Below are positions 44,863 to 52,595 of a DNA stretch of 64,000 bases, one piece after another (the stretch's first letter is position 1; each line of letters opens with the position of its first letter). The position numbers were made by a program, and so were the translations under genes. Origin of the DNA: Brachyspira sp949287565 (GTDB lineage Bacteria; Spirochaetota; Brachyspiria; Brachyspirales; Brachyspiraceae); NCBI RefSeq assembly GCF_036997615.1, contig NZ_JAWLQA010000004.1; one strand, written 5' to 3'. Under the pieces are notes generated by a model. That model worked only from the letters and a program-made list of their open reading frames with translations. It made no database searches and was not told the origin of the DNA.

Positions 44863-45741
44863 ATGGCAGAGAAACTTAATGTATTAAAAGCGAGAATTAA
44901 AGCTGTATCAAGTACTCATAAAATAACCAAAACTATGGATATGATAGCAAGATCTAGAACAGCTAAAATTTTAACAGTAGAACAAGGTATGCGTCCTTTC
45001 ACTCAAAAATTAAACAGAATAGTTGAAGATCTTTCTCATTCCGATATGGATCATGTGCATCCTTTGCTTGCTCCAAAAAAGAAAATAAAAAACATAATAC
45101 TTTTTGTTGTAACTTCTTCAAGAGGATTATGCGGTTCTTATAATACAAAGATTTTTGATGAGGCTATGGAGAGAATCAGACATCATCATAGACATGGTAG
45201 AGAGGTTCAGCTTCATGTACTTGGAAAGAAAGGTGAAGTTTATTTTGAAAAGCAGGGCATACCGATAGCACGTAAATATCCTCGTATAGATGAAGAATCC
45301 ACTTTTGATGATTGTGCTACTGTAGTTCAGCGTTTCATGCATGAATATGCAGTTGATAATGCTTCTAGGGTAGAGGTTATATATACAAGATATTATACAA
45401 GGGTGGTACATATACCAAAAATCAAAAGTTTGATTCCTATGATTCCTGATGAAGAGGATATTGAGGGACATAAAATAAAGAAAAAATTAGAATATGTTAT
45501 TGAGCCTAATGTAGATGATGTATTAAAGGAAGTTGTTCCTATGGCTATTAAAACATATTTCTATTTTATGCTTACAAGTTCTTTTTTGTCAGAAAATGCT
45601 GAAAGGGCTATTGCTATGAGAAATGCTACTGATAATGCTGAAAGATTGTTAACAGATCTTAAAAATAAAGCTAACAGAGCCAGACAGGAACATATTACTA
45701 ATGAGCTTCTTGATATTATAGGCGGTTCTGAAGCTATATAA
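44863..45741 (+). CDS. atpG: F-type ATP synthase subunit gamma
   Basis: Central rotor shaft of F1. 292 aa from the ATG at 44863 (MAEKLNVLKARIKAVSSTHK). The N-terminal coiled coil includes ITKTMDMIARSRTAK, and the C-terminal helix MRNATDNAERLLTDLKNKAN with NRARQEHITNELLDIIGG carries the gamma signature. Ordinarily atpD (beta) and atpC (epsilon) follow; here a terminator and repeat DNA follow instead. Confidence 0.95.
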   Translation: MAEKLNVLKARIKAVSSTHKITKTMDMIARSRTAKILTVEQGMRPFTQKLNRIVEDLSHSDMDHVHPLLAPKKKIKNIILFVVTSSRGLCGSYNTKIFDEAMERIRHHHRHGREVQLHVLGKKGEVYFEKQGIPIARKYPRIDEESTFDDCATVVQRFMHEYAVDNASRVEVIYTRYYTRVVHIPKIKSLIPMIPDEEDIEGHKIKKKLEYVIEPNVDDVLKEVVPMAIKTYFYFMLTSSFLSENAERAIAMRNATDNAERLLTDLKNKANRARQEHITNELLDIIGGSEAI

Positions 45742-45764
45742 TTTATTTTGTATATAAAAAATTA

Positions 45765-45806
45765 AATACCATTCATATATTTATTTTATGGATGGTATTT
45801 TTTTAT
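45765..45806 (+). terminator. Strong intrinsic terminator closing the ATP synthase operon
   Basis: The arms AATACCATTCAT (45765-45776) and ATGGATGGTATT (45788-45799) pair with one G-U wobble, followed by a run of T. Confidence 0.88.
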
Positions 45807-45839
45807 TTTAAATTTTTTAATTTTTGTACAATAATTAGT

Positions 45840-46330
45840 AATCAGCCGTGCACTTTACAGTGCTTCCTTCGTTCGCGTATAAGTGACTATCCATAATATT
45901 ATATGATATACTGTGCGATTGCCACTACGGATAGTAGTTGACAAAGTTAAAAATTTTTAGTATATACTGAAATTTTTTAACTTTGTCATTTTTTTAGTCA
46001 ACTTTTTCCAGCCGCACGCCACAGGCGGACTTCGTCAAAGTTGCTGCCAACACCACAGGTGGACTTCGTCGACACGCTTCGCGAAAGTGCAAGGTATAAA
46101 ATTAGTACTAAATCATACTAAAATTATCTTAAATGTAAGGTAATTCATAAAATTAAAGCCAAATATAGCCTTTCGCGAAGCGTATCCGAGCTTGTCGAGG
46201 ATATAAGCTTCTCGCCTGCCGAAGGCACGCACAGCGAGGCGTACTTCGTATGGGGCACCACCGAGTAGGTGCCTAATTGGCAAAAGAAGTGGGGTGCTGC
46301 GAGCGGTGGGCAAAGCCCTGCAGATATTTA
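45840..46330. repeat. GC-rich intergenic repeat block 1
   Basis: This 683-base gap after atpG has no believable gene. It holds several inverted repeats: GCACT/AGTGC at 45850-45863, ACTATCC/GGATAGT at 45886-45935, and a 15-base perfect pair TGACAAAGTTAAAAA (45939-45953) with TTTTTAACTTTGTCA (45974-45988). CG-rich palindromes such as CTTCGCGAAAG and GCCGAAGGC follow in 46010-46250. Within it, a stretch with the core CACAGGTGGACTTCGTC recurs nearly unchanged at 48140-48300. It appears to be repetitive DNA, not coding sequence. Confidence 0.75.
45938..45966 (+). promoter_or_regulatory. Promoter-like sequence inside a hairpin
   Basis: TTGACA (45938-45943), a 17-base spacer and TATATA (45961-45966) overlap the 15-base inverted repeat at 45939-45988; eight T follow the right arm. 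It could produce a very short transcript that stops at once. Confidence 0.4.
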
Positions 46331-46349
46331 AAATTTAAAAAAATTATTT

Positions 46350-46378
46350 TTGACAAAATATAGTTGTTTATGTATATA
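46350..46378 (+). promoter_or_regulatory. Promoter upstream of ankyrin lipoprotein 1
   Basis: TTGACA (46350-46355), a 17-base spacer and TATATA (46373-46378). A second -10-like TATAAT at 46400-46405 is kept in front of all three lipoprotein genes (also 47228 and 48667). The same TTGACA block recurs without a gene at 49805. Confidence 0.65.
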
Positions 46379-46437
46379 TAAAATTATTTGTTTTTATAGT
46401 ATAATACTCAAAATTATTAATTACTATGTGGTGGTAT

Positions 46438-47160
46438 ATGAAAAAAATGTTATTGATTTCTTTTGTTTTAATGATTACTTTTATTATTTCTTGCGGTAAA
46501 AAAGAAGAGGCTAGTATAAGTAATAATTCTGTGTATGTAAGTGATCCAAATAATATATATCATAAAACCTATACTAATGTTGTAAAGATTCAAGGTAAAT
46601 TTGTTAATATAAACTCTATTTTTTCTTATGGTAACAGAGAAGAAGGAGAATACAGCGAAGACTATGATATATTTGAGGCTATAGAAAATCATAGTTTCAA
46701 AAGAGTAATGGAATTGATAGGAGAAGGTGAAGATATTGATCAAACTTATAGCGGCAGAATCAAATATAGTGAATTTATGGATGATAATTATGTAATAGGT
46801 AGCGGTACTCCTTTGATATTTGCAATATTTTATAGAGATTTGGGTATAATGAAATATTTACTTGATAATGGTGCTGATCCTCATATTAAAGATAATAATG
46901 GGTTGAATTCTTTTTTATGGGCTTGCGGTGTTGGAAATGTTGATGTAATAAAAATGCTTGTACAGGCAGATCCTGATTTAGTTAATTCTCAAAATATGTA
47001 TGGTGACAATGGACTTTATGTTGCAGTTTTGAATGAGAATGTAGAAGTGTTTGAATATTTAGTAAATGATTTAGGTATTGATATAAATAGTATTGATGAA
47101 TTTTTATATAATGCTAGAAAAGATGCAATAGAAAAATTAAAAGAACTTGGTGCCAAATAA
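46438..47160 (+). CDS. Ankyrin-repeat lipoprotein, tandem copy 1
   Basis: 240 aa from the ATG at 46438, which follows a GTGGTGG-like site; an ATG at 46426 is in frame but lies within it. Signal peptide with lipobox IISC (Cys19), so a lipid-anchored envelope protein. A conserved segment (VYVSDPNNIYHKTYTNVVK) shared with copies 2 and 3 precedes three or four ankyrin repeats (TPLIFAIFYRDLGIMKYLLD, GLYVAVLNENVEVFEYLVND). It is somewhat shorter at the end than the others. No catalytic feature; probably binds another protein. Confidence 0.88.
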   Translation: MKKMLLISFVLMITFIISCGKKEEASISNNSVYVSDPNNIYHKTYTNVVKIQGKFVNINSIFSYGNREEGEYSEDYDIFEAIENHSFKRVMELIGEGEDIDQTYSGRIKYSEFMDDNYVIGSGTPLIFAIFYRDLGIMKYLLDNGADPHIKDNNGLNSFLWACGVGNVDVIKMLVQADPDLVNSQNMYGDNGLYVAVLNENVEVFEYLVNDLGIDINSIDEFLYNARKDAIEKLKELGAK

Positions 47161-47266
47161 TATAAATTGTGTAATAGATTAATATATTTTAAAGATGAAT
47201 AAACTATAAAATTATTTGTTTTTATAGTATAATATATCAAAATTATTAATTACTATGAGGCAGTAT

Positions 47267-48013
47267 ATGAAAAAATTGTTATTAATTTTTCTTATTTTAA
47301 TGATTACTTTTATTGTTTCTTGCGGTAAAAAAGAAGAGCCTAGTGTAAGTATAAGTAATAATTCCGTGTATGTAAGTGATCCAAATAATATATATCATAA
47401 AACCTATACTAATGTTGTAAAGGTTCAGGGTAAATATGTTAGTATGAATTCTGCTTTTTCTTACGGAGATAGAGAAGAAGGAGAATACAGTGAAGATTAT
47501 GATATATTTGAAGCTATAGAAAATCATAGTTTAAAAAGAGTAGAAGAATTAATAGGAGAAGGTGAAGATATAGATCAAACTTACTCTGGAGATAGTTTAT
47601 ATAGTGAATTTATGGACGATGACTATGCAGCAAATGGAACTACCCCTTTGATATTTGCTGTATTTTACAGAGATTTGGGTATAATGAAATATTTGCTTGA
47701 TAATGGTGCTGATCCTTATATTACAGACAATGACGGCTGGAATGCATTTTTATGGGCTTGCGGTACTGGAAATGTTGATGTAATAAAAATGCTTGTACAG
47801 TCAGATTCTAATTTAGTTGATTCTAAAAATATATATCAGGGAAATGGGCTCCATGTAGCTGCTATGTATGATAATGTAGAAGTATTTGAATATTTAGTAA
47901 ATGATTTAGGTATAGATATAAATAGTACAGATGAGGACGGTGACGGCGTTTTATATTATGCTGAAAAAGATGAGGCAATAGAAAAGCTAAAGGAATTAGG
48001 GGCAGAAGAATAA
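47267..48013 (+). CDS. Ankyrin-repeat lipoprotein, tandem copy 2
   Basis: 248 aa from the ATG at 47267. Signal peptide MKKLLLIFLILMITFIVSC with lipobox IVSC. It is nearly co-linear with copy 1 and especially close to copy 3 (both have VQGKYVSMN and NSTDEDGDGVLYYA near the C-terminus). Only about 100 bases separate it from copy 1, and the upstream sequence ending in AATTATTAATTACTAT is shared, so the promoter region was duplicated along with the gene. Confidence 0.88.
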   Translation: MKKLLLIFLILMITFIVSCGKKEEPSVSISNNSVYVSDPNNIYHKTYTNVVKVQGKYVSMNSAFSYGDREEGEYSEDYDIFEAIENHSLKRVEELIGEGEDIDQTYSGDSLYSEFMDDDYAANGTTPLIFAVFYRDLGIMKYLLDNGADPYITDNDGWNAFLWACGTGNVDVIKMLVQSDSNLVDSKNIYQGNGLHVAAMYDNVEVFEYLVNDLGIDINSTDEDGDGVLYYAEKDEAIEKLKELGAEE

Positions 48014-48111
48014 AAATTGTTACGTTTTATAAATAGTTAATATCTTGTTAAGATTAATATATACCCAAACAATTATATTTTGTCAATTTCTATATATTTA
48101 TAGATGTATTA

Positions 48112-48320
48112 TCAACTTTTTTTACGCACACGCTCTGCGGACTTCGTCAAAGTTGCTGCCAACACCACAGGTGGACTTCGTCGGCACGCTTCACTAAAGT
48201 GCAAGTATAAAATTAGTACTAAATCATACTAAAGTTGTATACATGTAAGATAGCTTTAGTAAATTAAAGCCCAAATGTAGCCTTTCGCCGAAGGCGGGCT
48301 GTGCCTACTTCTCGCCGGCA
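48112..48320. repeat. GC-rich intergenic repeat block 2 (copy of block 1)
   Basis: The core GCTGCCAACACCACAGGTGG and the following tract up to a CCTTTCGCCGAAGGCGGGC palindrome closely match 46040-46180. No gene is visible. The two copies flank ankyrin lipoproteins 1 and 2, so homologous recombination between them could delete or duplicate those genes. Confidence 0.75.
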
Positions 48321-48640
48321 TTAAAGCGAGATTTTTTAATTATTTAATGAAGCAGTTTTTATTAGCAACAATATAAAAATTGTGAGTATTTAAATAAATA
48401 TATTTAATAAGATGAATATATAAAAAAATCGAGCGTCTAGCAAATTCGCCGAAGGCGGACAGAGTCCTTGCTAGAGCCTTAAAGCGAGATTTTTTAATTA
48501 TTTGATAAAGCGATTTTTATTAGCAACAATATAAAAATTGTGAGCGTTTAAATAAATATATTTAATAAGATGAATATATAAAAAAATCGAGCGTCTAGCA
48601 ATATCATTGCTAGAGCCTTAAAGCGAGATTTTTTAATTAT
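48321..48640. repeat. Tandem 158/139-bp repeat with variable hairpin loop
   Basis: The string TTAAAGCGAGATTTTTTAAT occurs at 48321, 48479 and 48618, giving unit lengths of 158 and 139. Each unit contains CTAGCAA ... TTGCTAG arms. The loop in the first is about 24 bases with a GCCGAAGGC core, in the second about 5 bases. A third degenerate version with a different loop is at 49845-49900. There is no protein-coding potential. Confidence 0.8.
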
Positions 48641-48708
48641 TTATAGAAAATAATTCGTTTTTATTGTATAATACTTCAGAAATTATTAATTACTATACGG
48701 TGGTGTTT

Positions 48709-49473
48709 ATGAAAAGTATAAAATTCTCAAAAAGTGTATTATTGGTTTCTTTATTATCAATTATTTTAATTGTGTCATGCGGTAAAAAAGAAGAGACTAG
48801 TGTAAGTATAAGTAATAATTCTGTGTATGTAAGTGATCCAAATAATATATATCATAAAACTTATACTAATGTTGTAAAGGTTCAGGGTAAATATGTTAGT
48901 ATGAATGCTGCTTTTTCTTACGGCAATAGAAAAGAAGGAGAATACAGCGAGGAGTATGATATATTTGAGGCTATACAAAATCATAGCTTAAAGAGAGTAC
49001 AGGAATTAATAGAAGAAGAAGGTGAAGATATAGATCAAACTTATTTTGGAGATAGTTTATATAGTGAATTTATGGATGATAGTTATGCAATAGATGGTGG
49101 TACTCCTTTAATATTTGCTGTATTTTATAGAGATTTGGGTATAATGAAATATTTGCTTGATAAAGGTGCTGATCCTTATATTAAAGATGATGATAGTTGG
49201 AATGCATTTTTATGGGCTTGCGGTACTGGAAATGTTGATGTAATAAAAATGCTTGTACAGTCAGATTCTGATTTAGTTAATTCTAAAAATATGTATGATG
49301 CAAACGGACTTCATATGGCTGCTTTGAATGATAATGTAGAGGTGTTTGATTATTTAGTTAATGATTTGGGTATTGATATAAACAGTACAGATGAGGATGG
49401 AGACGGAGTTTTATATTATGCCAATGAAGATGCAGCATTAGAGAAGTTAAGAGAGCTAGGAGCTGAAGAGTAA
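48709..49473 (+). CDS. Ankyrin-repeat lipoprotein, tandem copy 3
   Basis: 254 aa from the ATG at 48709, after a GGTGG site. The signal peptide differs from copies 1 and 2 (MKSIKFSKSVLLVSLLSIIL, lipobox IVSC, Cys24), but the mature part is very similar, including the SVYVSDPNNIYHKTYTNVVK segment and NGLHMAALNDNVEVFDYLVN. The separate signal sequence suggests recombination at the gene's 5' end. It ends the array; the next 865 bases are repeats. Confidence 0.88.
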   Translation: MKSIKFSKSVLLVSLLSIILIVSCGKKEETSVSISNNSVYVSDPNNIYHKTYTNVVKVQGKYVSMNAAFSYGNRKEGEYSEEYDIFEAIQNHSLKRVQELIEEEGEDIDQTYFGDSLYSEFMDDSYAIDGGTPLIFAVFYRDLGIMKYLLDKGADPYIKDDDSWNAFLWACGTGNVDVIKMLVQSDSDLVNSKNMYDANGLHMAALNDNVEVFDYLVNDLGIDINSTDEDGDGVLYYANEDAALEKLRELGAEE

Positions 49474-49559
49474 TTTTATAAAAATAGTGGTGTTTCATAA
49501 ATAGTTAATATATTGTTTAGATTAAAATACTGAAAATTTTTAAGTTTGTCAACTGATGT

Positions 49560-49800
49560 ACTTTATATAGAATTATCTACTTTTTTGTAGCCACGCTTTG
49601 AGAAAACGTAATTGCTAGAACTTTATATTAAATATATACTTATTAAATATAGGATATAACCTAAATGTAGACTAAAAATATAGTTCTTCGCCGTAGGCGT
49701 ACTTCGTATGGTTCTCGCCGAAGGCGGGCTGTGCCTTATATCAATAAAAGAACTGGGGATGTGGGGGCTAGTCCCCACAAATAATAAAAATAAAAAAATA
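49560..49800. repeat. GC-rich intergenic repeat block 3
   Basis: Degenerate relative of blocks 1 and 2: TTCGCCGTAGGCGTACTTCG and TCTCGCCGAAGGCGGGCTG match pieces of them. It includes a GTGGGG/CCCCAC hairpin (49761-49766 with 49773-49778). No gene. Confidence 0.65.
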
Positions 49801-49804
49801 ATTT

Positions 49805-49945
49805 TTGACAAAATATAGTTGTTTAGGTATATATTAAAAATCGAGTGTCTAGCAATAGATAAACTCAATTGCTAGAGCTTTAAAGTGATATTTTTAATTA
49901 TTTGATAAAACGATTTTTATTAGCAATATATATAGTATTTATCAT
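49805..49945 (+). repeat. Orphan copy of the lipoprotein promoter joined to a CTAGCAAT hairpin
   Basis: TTGACA (49805-49810), a 17-base spacer and TATATA (49828-49833) repeat the promoter in front of lipoprotein 1. It is followed not by a gene but by a variant of the tandem repeat with CTAGCAAT ... ATTGCTAG arms. This looks like the scar of a lost or moved array unit. Confidence 0.55.
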
Positions 49946-49969
49946 CTTAATTGTTAATAAAAAATTATA

Positions 49970-50300
49970 AATAACGCACGGTGAATTAGCTTTTATTTAT
50001 CAATTCATTATATTTTTTATTTTGTATATTTTATAAATAAAATTCTTCGTGCGTTGTGCAAGCAATAAATTTAAATAAATCTAGGGTGGGCATCAGAAAT
50101 AACAGTGTAGAGCTAAAAATAAAAATAATACAAAAATTGCATATTAAAGTTATAAGCCTAGAGGGTGGGGAGTGAAAATAAGTTTTTAAACTTAATTACA
50201 TACCCGCCCTTTATTCTTTATCACTTCATTAAAAAATTTAACTTTAATTATATTTATAGCCTGCTTAGAAATTTCAGCACCCGCCCAAGCTTTTATTAGG
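49970..50300. repeat. Nested inverted-repeat element, copy B (rearranged)
   Basis: The arms known from copies A and C are present in reversed orientation but in permuted order: CGCACG (49975), CGTGCG (50048), TAGGGTGGGC (50082) and AGGGTGGG (50162), then CCCGCCCT (50203) and ACCCGCCCAA (50279). The first four are the last four arms of the element; the final two are its first two arms. This suits two truncated tandem copies or a circular permutation. Confidence 0.78.
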
Positions 50301-50339
50301 TGTAAAATTTTATTTAATAATGGTAATAATTTTTATATA

Positions 50340-51338
50340 CTATTCATATTTCATAATATTATCTATATCTTTAATAATATTTTTTTTTATTTTATCTCTC
50401 GTTTTTCTGAAAGGAATAAACCATACTATTTTATCTATTATTTTATATAAAGCGATTCTATTTCTATTAATAGAAAATATATCCATATATTTAAAATAAT
50501 TCTCTTTAAAAAATGGAGTCAAAGAGAAATATTCCCAAAATTTATAATAATAATCATTTATTTCTTTATCAAAACCATATTTTAATGGCTTACCAGTACT
50601 GATAAAATACCCTGAAATGATGATTTTTTCTGTATTTTCACCATAATCTGTTTTTAAATCTGAAAAAGCAATGCAGTCTTTAAATAAATATATGAATATA
50701 TGTTCTTCAGTAAATATTGAATTGATATATTTATTTATACATTCATCTATTTTTATTTTATAAGATTCTTCTGTAAATATTTCTTTTATTTTTTTTATAT
50801 TGAATAATAATACAGCACCATGAACACAATTGTATTCTGGATTTTTATAACCTATATCTAAAATATATTTATATAATTTAGGATCTAAATTTTTAAGACC
50901 TTTGCAATACCATGATTCACAAATAAGAAAATGATTAGATATATCCATATTAAATACATAATTAAGTTTATTTAAAACTATAGAATCAGCATCTATAAAT
51001 AATACATTATCTAAATCTTTTAATATAAATGGGATATCTAATTTAATAAAAACACTATAATGCCATATTGGATATCCATTTTTTTTAAATGTTTCCTGCC
51101 ATTTTTTATATTTTTCTACGTTTTTATAATTAGGTTTATAAAATTTTATTTCAAAATCTTTAATTTCTTTAAGCATTAATAATTTATTTTTATTTTCGTC
51201 TTTGATACTATCTTCAATAAGATGAAAACAAAATTTATCATTTTCAGAAGAATTTTTTAATATTGAAACTATTAGCGTTGCAATATATGTTACAAATTTA
51301 TCATCTGAAATTAAAGATATATTCATTATTTTATTCAT
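50340..51338 (-). CDS. Glycosyltransferase family 8 protein
   Basis: 332 aa. Retaining GT-A sugar transferase using a UDP-sugar. Seen: NISLISDDKFVTYIATLIVS at the N-terminus, the metal-binding DxD in VLFIDADSIV, and FNIKKIKEIF with the EEHIF segment in the usual DQ place. The C-terminal stretch with WFIPFRKTRDKIKKN recurs in the homologous gene at 52596, so the two are paralogues. Likely adds sugars to lipooligosaccharide or another glycan. AGGAG precedes the ATG. Confidence 0.88.
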   Translation of the reverse strand: MNKIMNISLISDDKFVTYIATLIVSILKNSSENDKFCFHLIEDSIKDENKNKLLMLKEIKDFEIKFYKPNYKNVEKYKKWQETFKKNGYPIWHYSVFIKLDIPFILKDLDNVLFIDADSIVLNKLNYVFNMDISNHFLICESWYCKGLKNLDPKLYKYILDIGYKNPEYNCVHGAVLLFNIKKIKEIFTEESYKIKIDECINKYINSIFTEEHIFIYLFKDCIAFSDLKTDYGENTEKIIISGYFISTGKPLKYGFDKEINDYYYKFWEYFSLTPFFKENYFKYMDIFSINRNRIALYKIIDKIVWFIPFRKTRDKIKKNIIKDIDNIMKYE

Positions 51339-51484
51339 AATATGAACTCCTATTTTTACTTAAACATAAAAAACTATACAGTTGTTTTTATAAACTTATA
51401 AGTTTAAAGTATTTTTTACATATATAAATTTAAGCTATATTGATTAACTTGGCATTATACTAATAATATTTAAAAAATACAATA

Positions 51485-52393
51485 TTAAAATAAAGTAGGA
51501 GCTTCTTCAATAACTTTATTATTATATCTGTTGTAAACGCTGTCTTCAGTATTGAGTTCTTCTTTGGTTTTGTATGTGATATTATATTTTTCTTCTAAGG
51601 CTTTTATTTTTTTATATAGCTTTTCTCTGTATTCATCTTTAAGAATGCCGTCAGAACCATAAATATATAGATACTTTTTATAATGCTCTGGAAATACTTG
51701 CCTTACGAAATTGAGATATATTTTTCTGCATTCGCCTCTAAGTTTTAATGCATCAGTAGCACAGTAGTCTATGCCGTATTCTTTTACTTTTTTGAAAATA
51801 TCTTCAATACTGTCTTCGGTTATAAAAGGCATTACAGGCATAGCATGAACCGCTACTATTGCTTTTGTCTTTTTAAACTCTCTAAGCATATTAAATCTTT
51901 TTTCTGGACTTATTACATTAGGCTCTATCAAAGATGATAACTTTTCATCTAATGTCGTTATAGTTGATGCTATTCTTACAGGTACTATGCTTGAAAGCTC
52001 ATCTATCAAATCAAAATCTCTTAATATTAAATCGCTTTTTGTGGATATGCACATAGGAGTTTTATATTTTATAAGAAGTTTTAAAACATCTCTCATAAGT
52101 TTATAATCTTTTTCAGCCTCCTGATAATTGTCAGTAACGCTTCCAAGATTGATAATATCTCTATTCCAATTCCTTGAAGAAAGTTCTTTTTCTAATACTT
52201 CAGCAATGTTTTTCTTTACGAATATCTCTCCGAAAAAATCTTTTGAGTTAATATATTTATGAGAATAAACAGCAAAACAGTAATAACATTTATGTAAACA
52301 TCCTCTGTAAATATTTAAATCATAACAAAATCCATATTCATTATCTATTTTATTTAAAGCTGATTTGCAGTTGATTTCTCTGTATTTAAGCAT
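51485..52393 (-). CDS. Radical SAM protein, spore-photoproduct-lyase-like
   Basis: 302 aa. The iron-sulphur motif is C-x3-C-x2-C in YRGCLHKCYYCFAVYSH, close to the N-terminus as in the SPL/Rv2578c group of radical SAM enzymes. VRIASTITTLDEKLSSLIEP and the VHAMPVMPFITED segment fit that group. Members include DNA photoproduct lyases and unassigned enzymes; the role cannot be set here. It lies between two glycosyltransferase genes but with no overlap, so a linked function is not implied. Confidence 0.82.
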   Translation of the reverse strand: MLKYREINCKSALNKIDNEYGFCYDLNIYRGCLHKCYYCFAVYSHKYINSKDFFGEIFVKKNIAEVLEKELSSRNWNRDIINLGSVTDNYQEAEKDYKLMRDVLKLLIKYKTPMCISTKSDLILRDFDLIDELSSIVPVRIASTITTLDEKLSSLIEPNVISPEKRFNMLREFKKTKAIVAVHAMPVMPFITEDSIEDIFKKVKEYGIDYCATDALKLRGECRKIYLNFVRQVFPEHYKKYLYIYGSDGILKDEYREKLYKKIKALEEKYNITYKTKEELNTEDSVYNRYNNKVIEEAPTLF

Positions 52394-52535
52394 TGATTTT
52401 ATCTCTTTTACTAAATCTGTATTAAAATATTGTATTTATAATAATACTGTATATTAATATTTTTATCAAGTAATTTACAGAAAATTAAATAACTATTTTA
52501 TAAAAAATAAATATATTTCATTAACTTAAAAGTGT

Positions 52536-52563
52536 TTGACAAAAAAAATTAATAAGTTATGAT
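52536..52563 (+). promoter_or_regulatory. Promoter of the second GT8 gene
   Basis: TTGACA (52536-52541), a 16-base spacer and TATGAT (52558-52563). The leader would be only about 25 bases. Confidence 0.62.
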
Positions 52564-52595
52564 GATATAAAATTTGTATTTTGGACAATAAGAAA

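Noticed and set aside
46113..46313. Open frame on the minus strand (66 codons) in GC-rich repeat block 1
   Set aside because: It lies in repetitive DNA, has no ribosome site, and its sequence follows the CG-rich palindromes; similar translations come from the same repeats elsewhere in the window.
48321..48640. Tandem repeats as a CRISPR array
   Set aside because: Only two to three units of 139-158 bases, with the variation inside a hairpin loop rather than as equal-length spacers, and no cas genes nearby.
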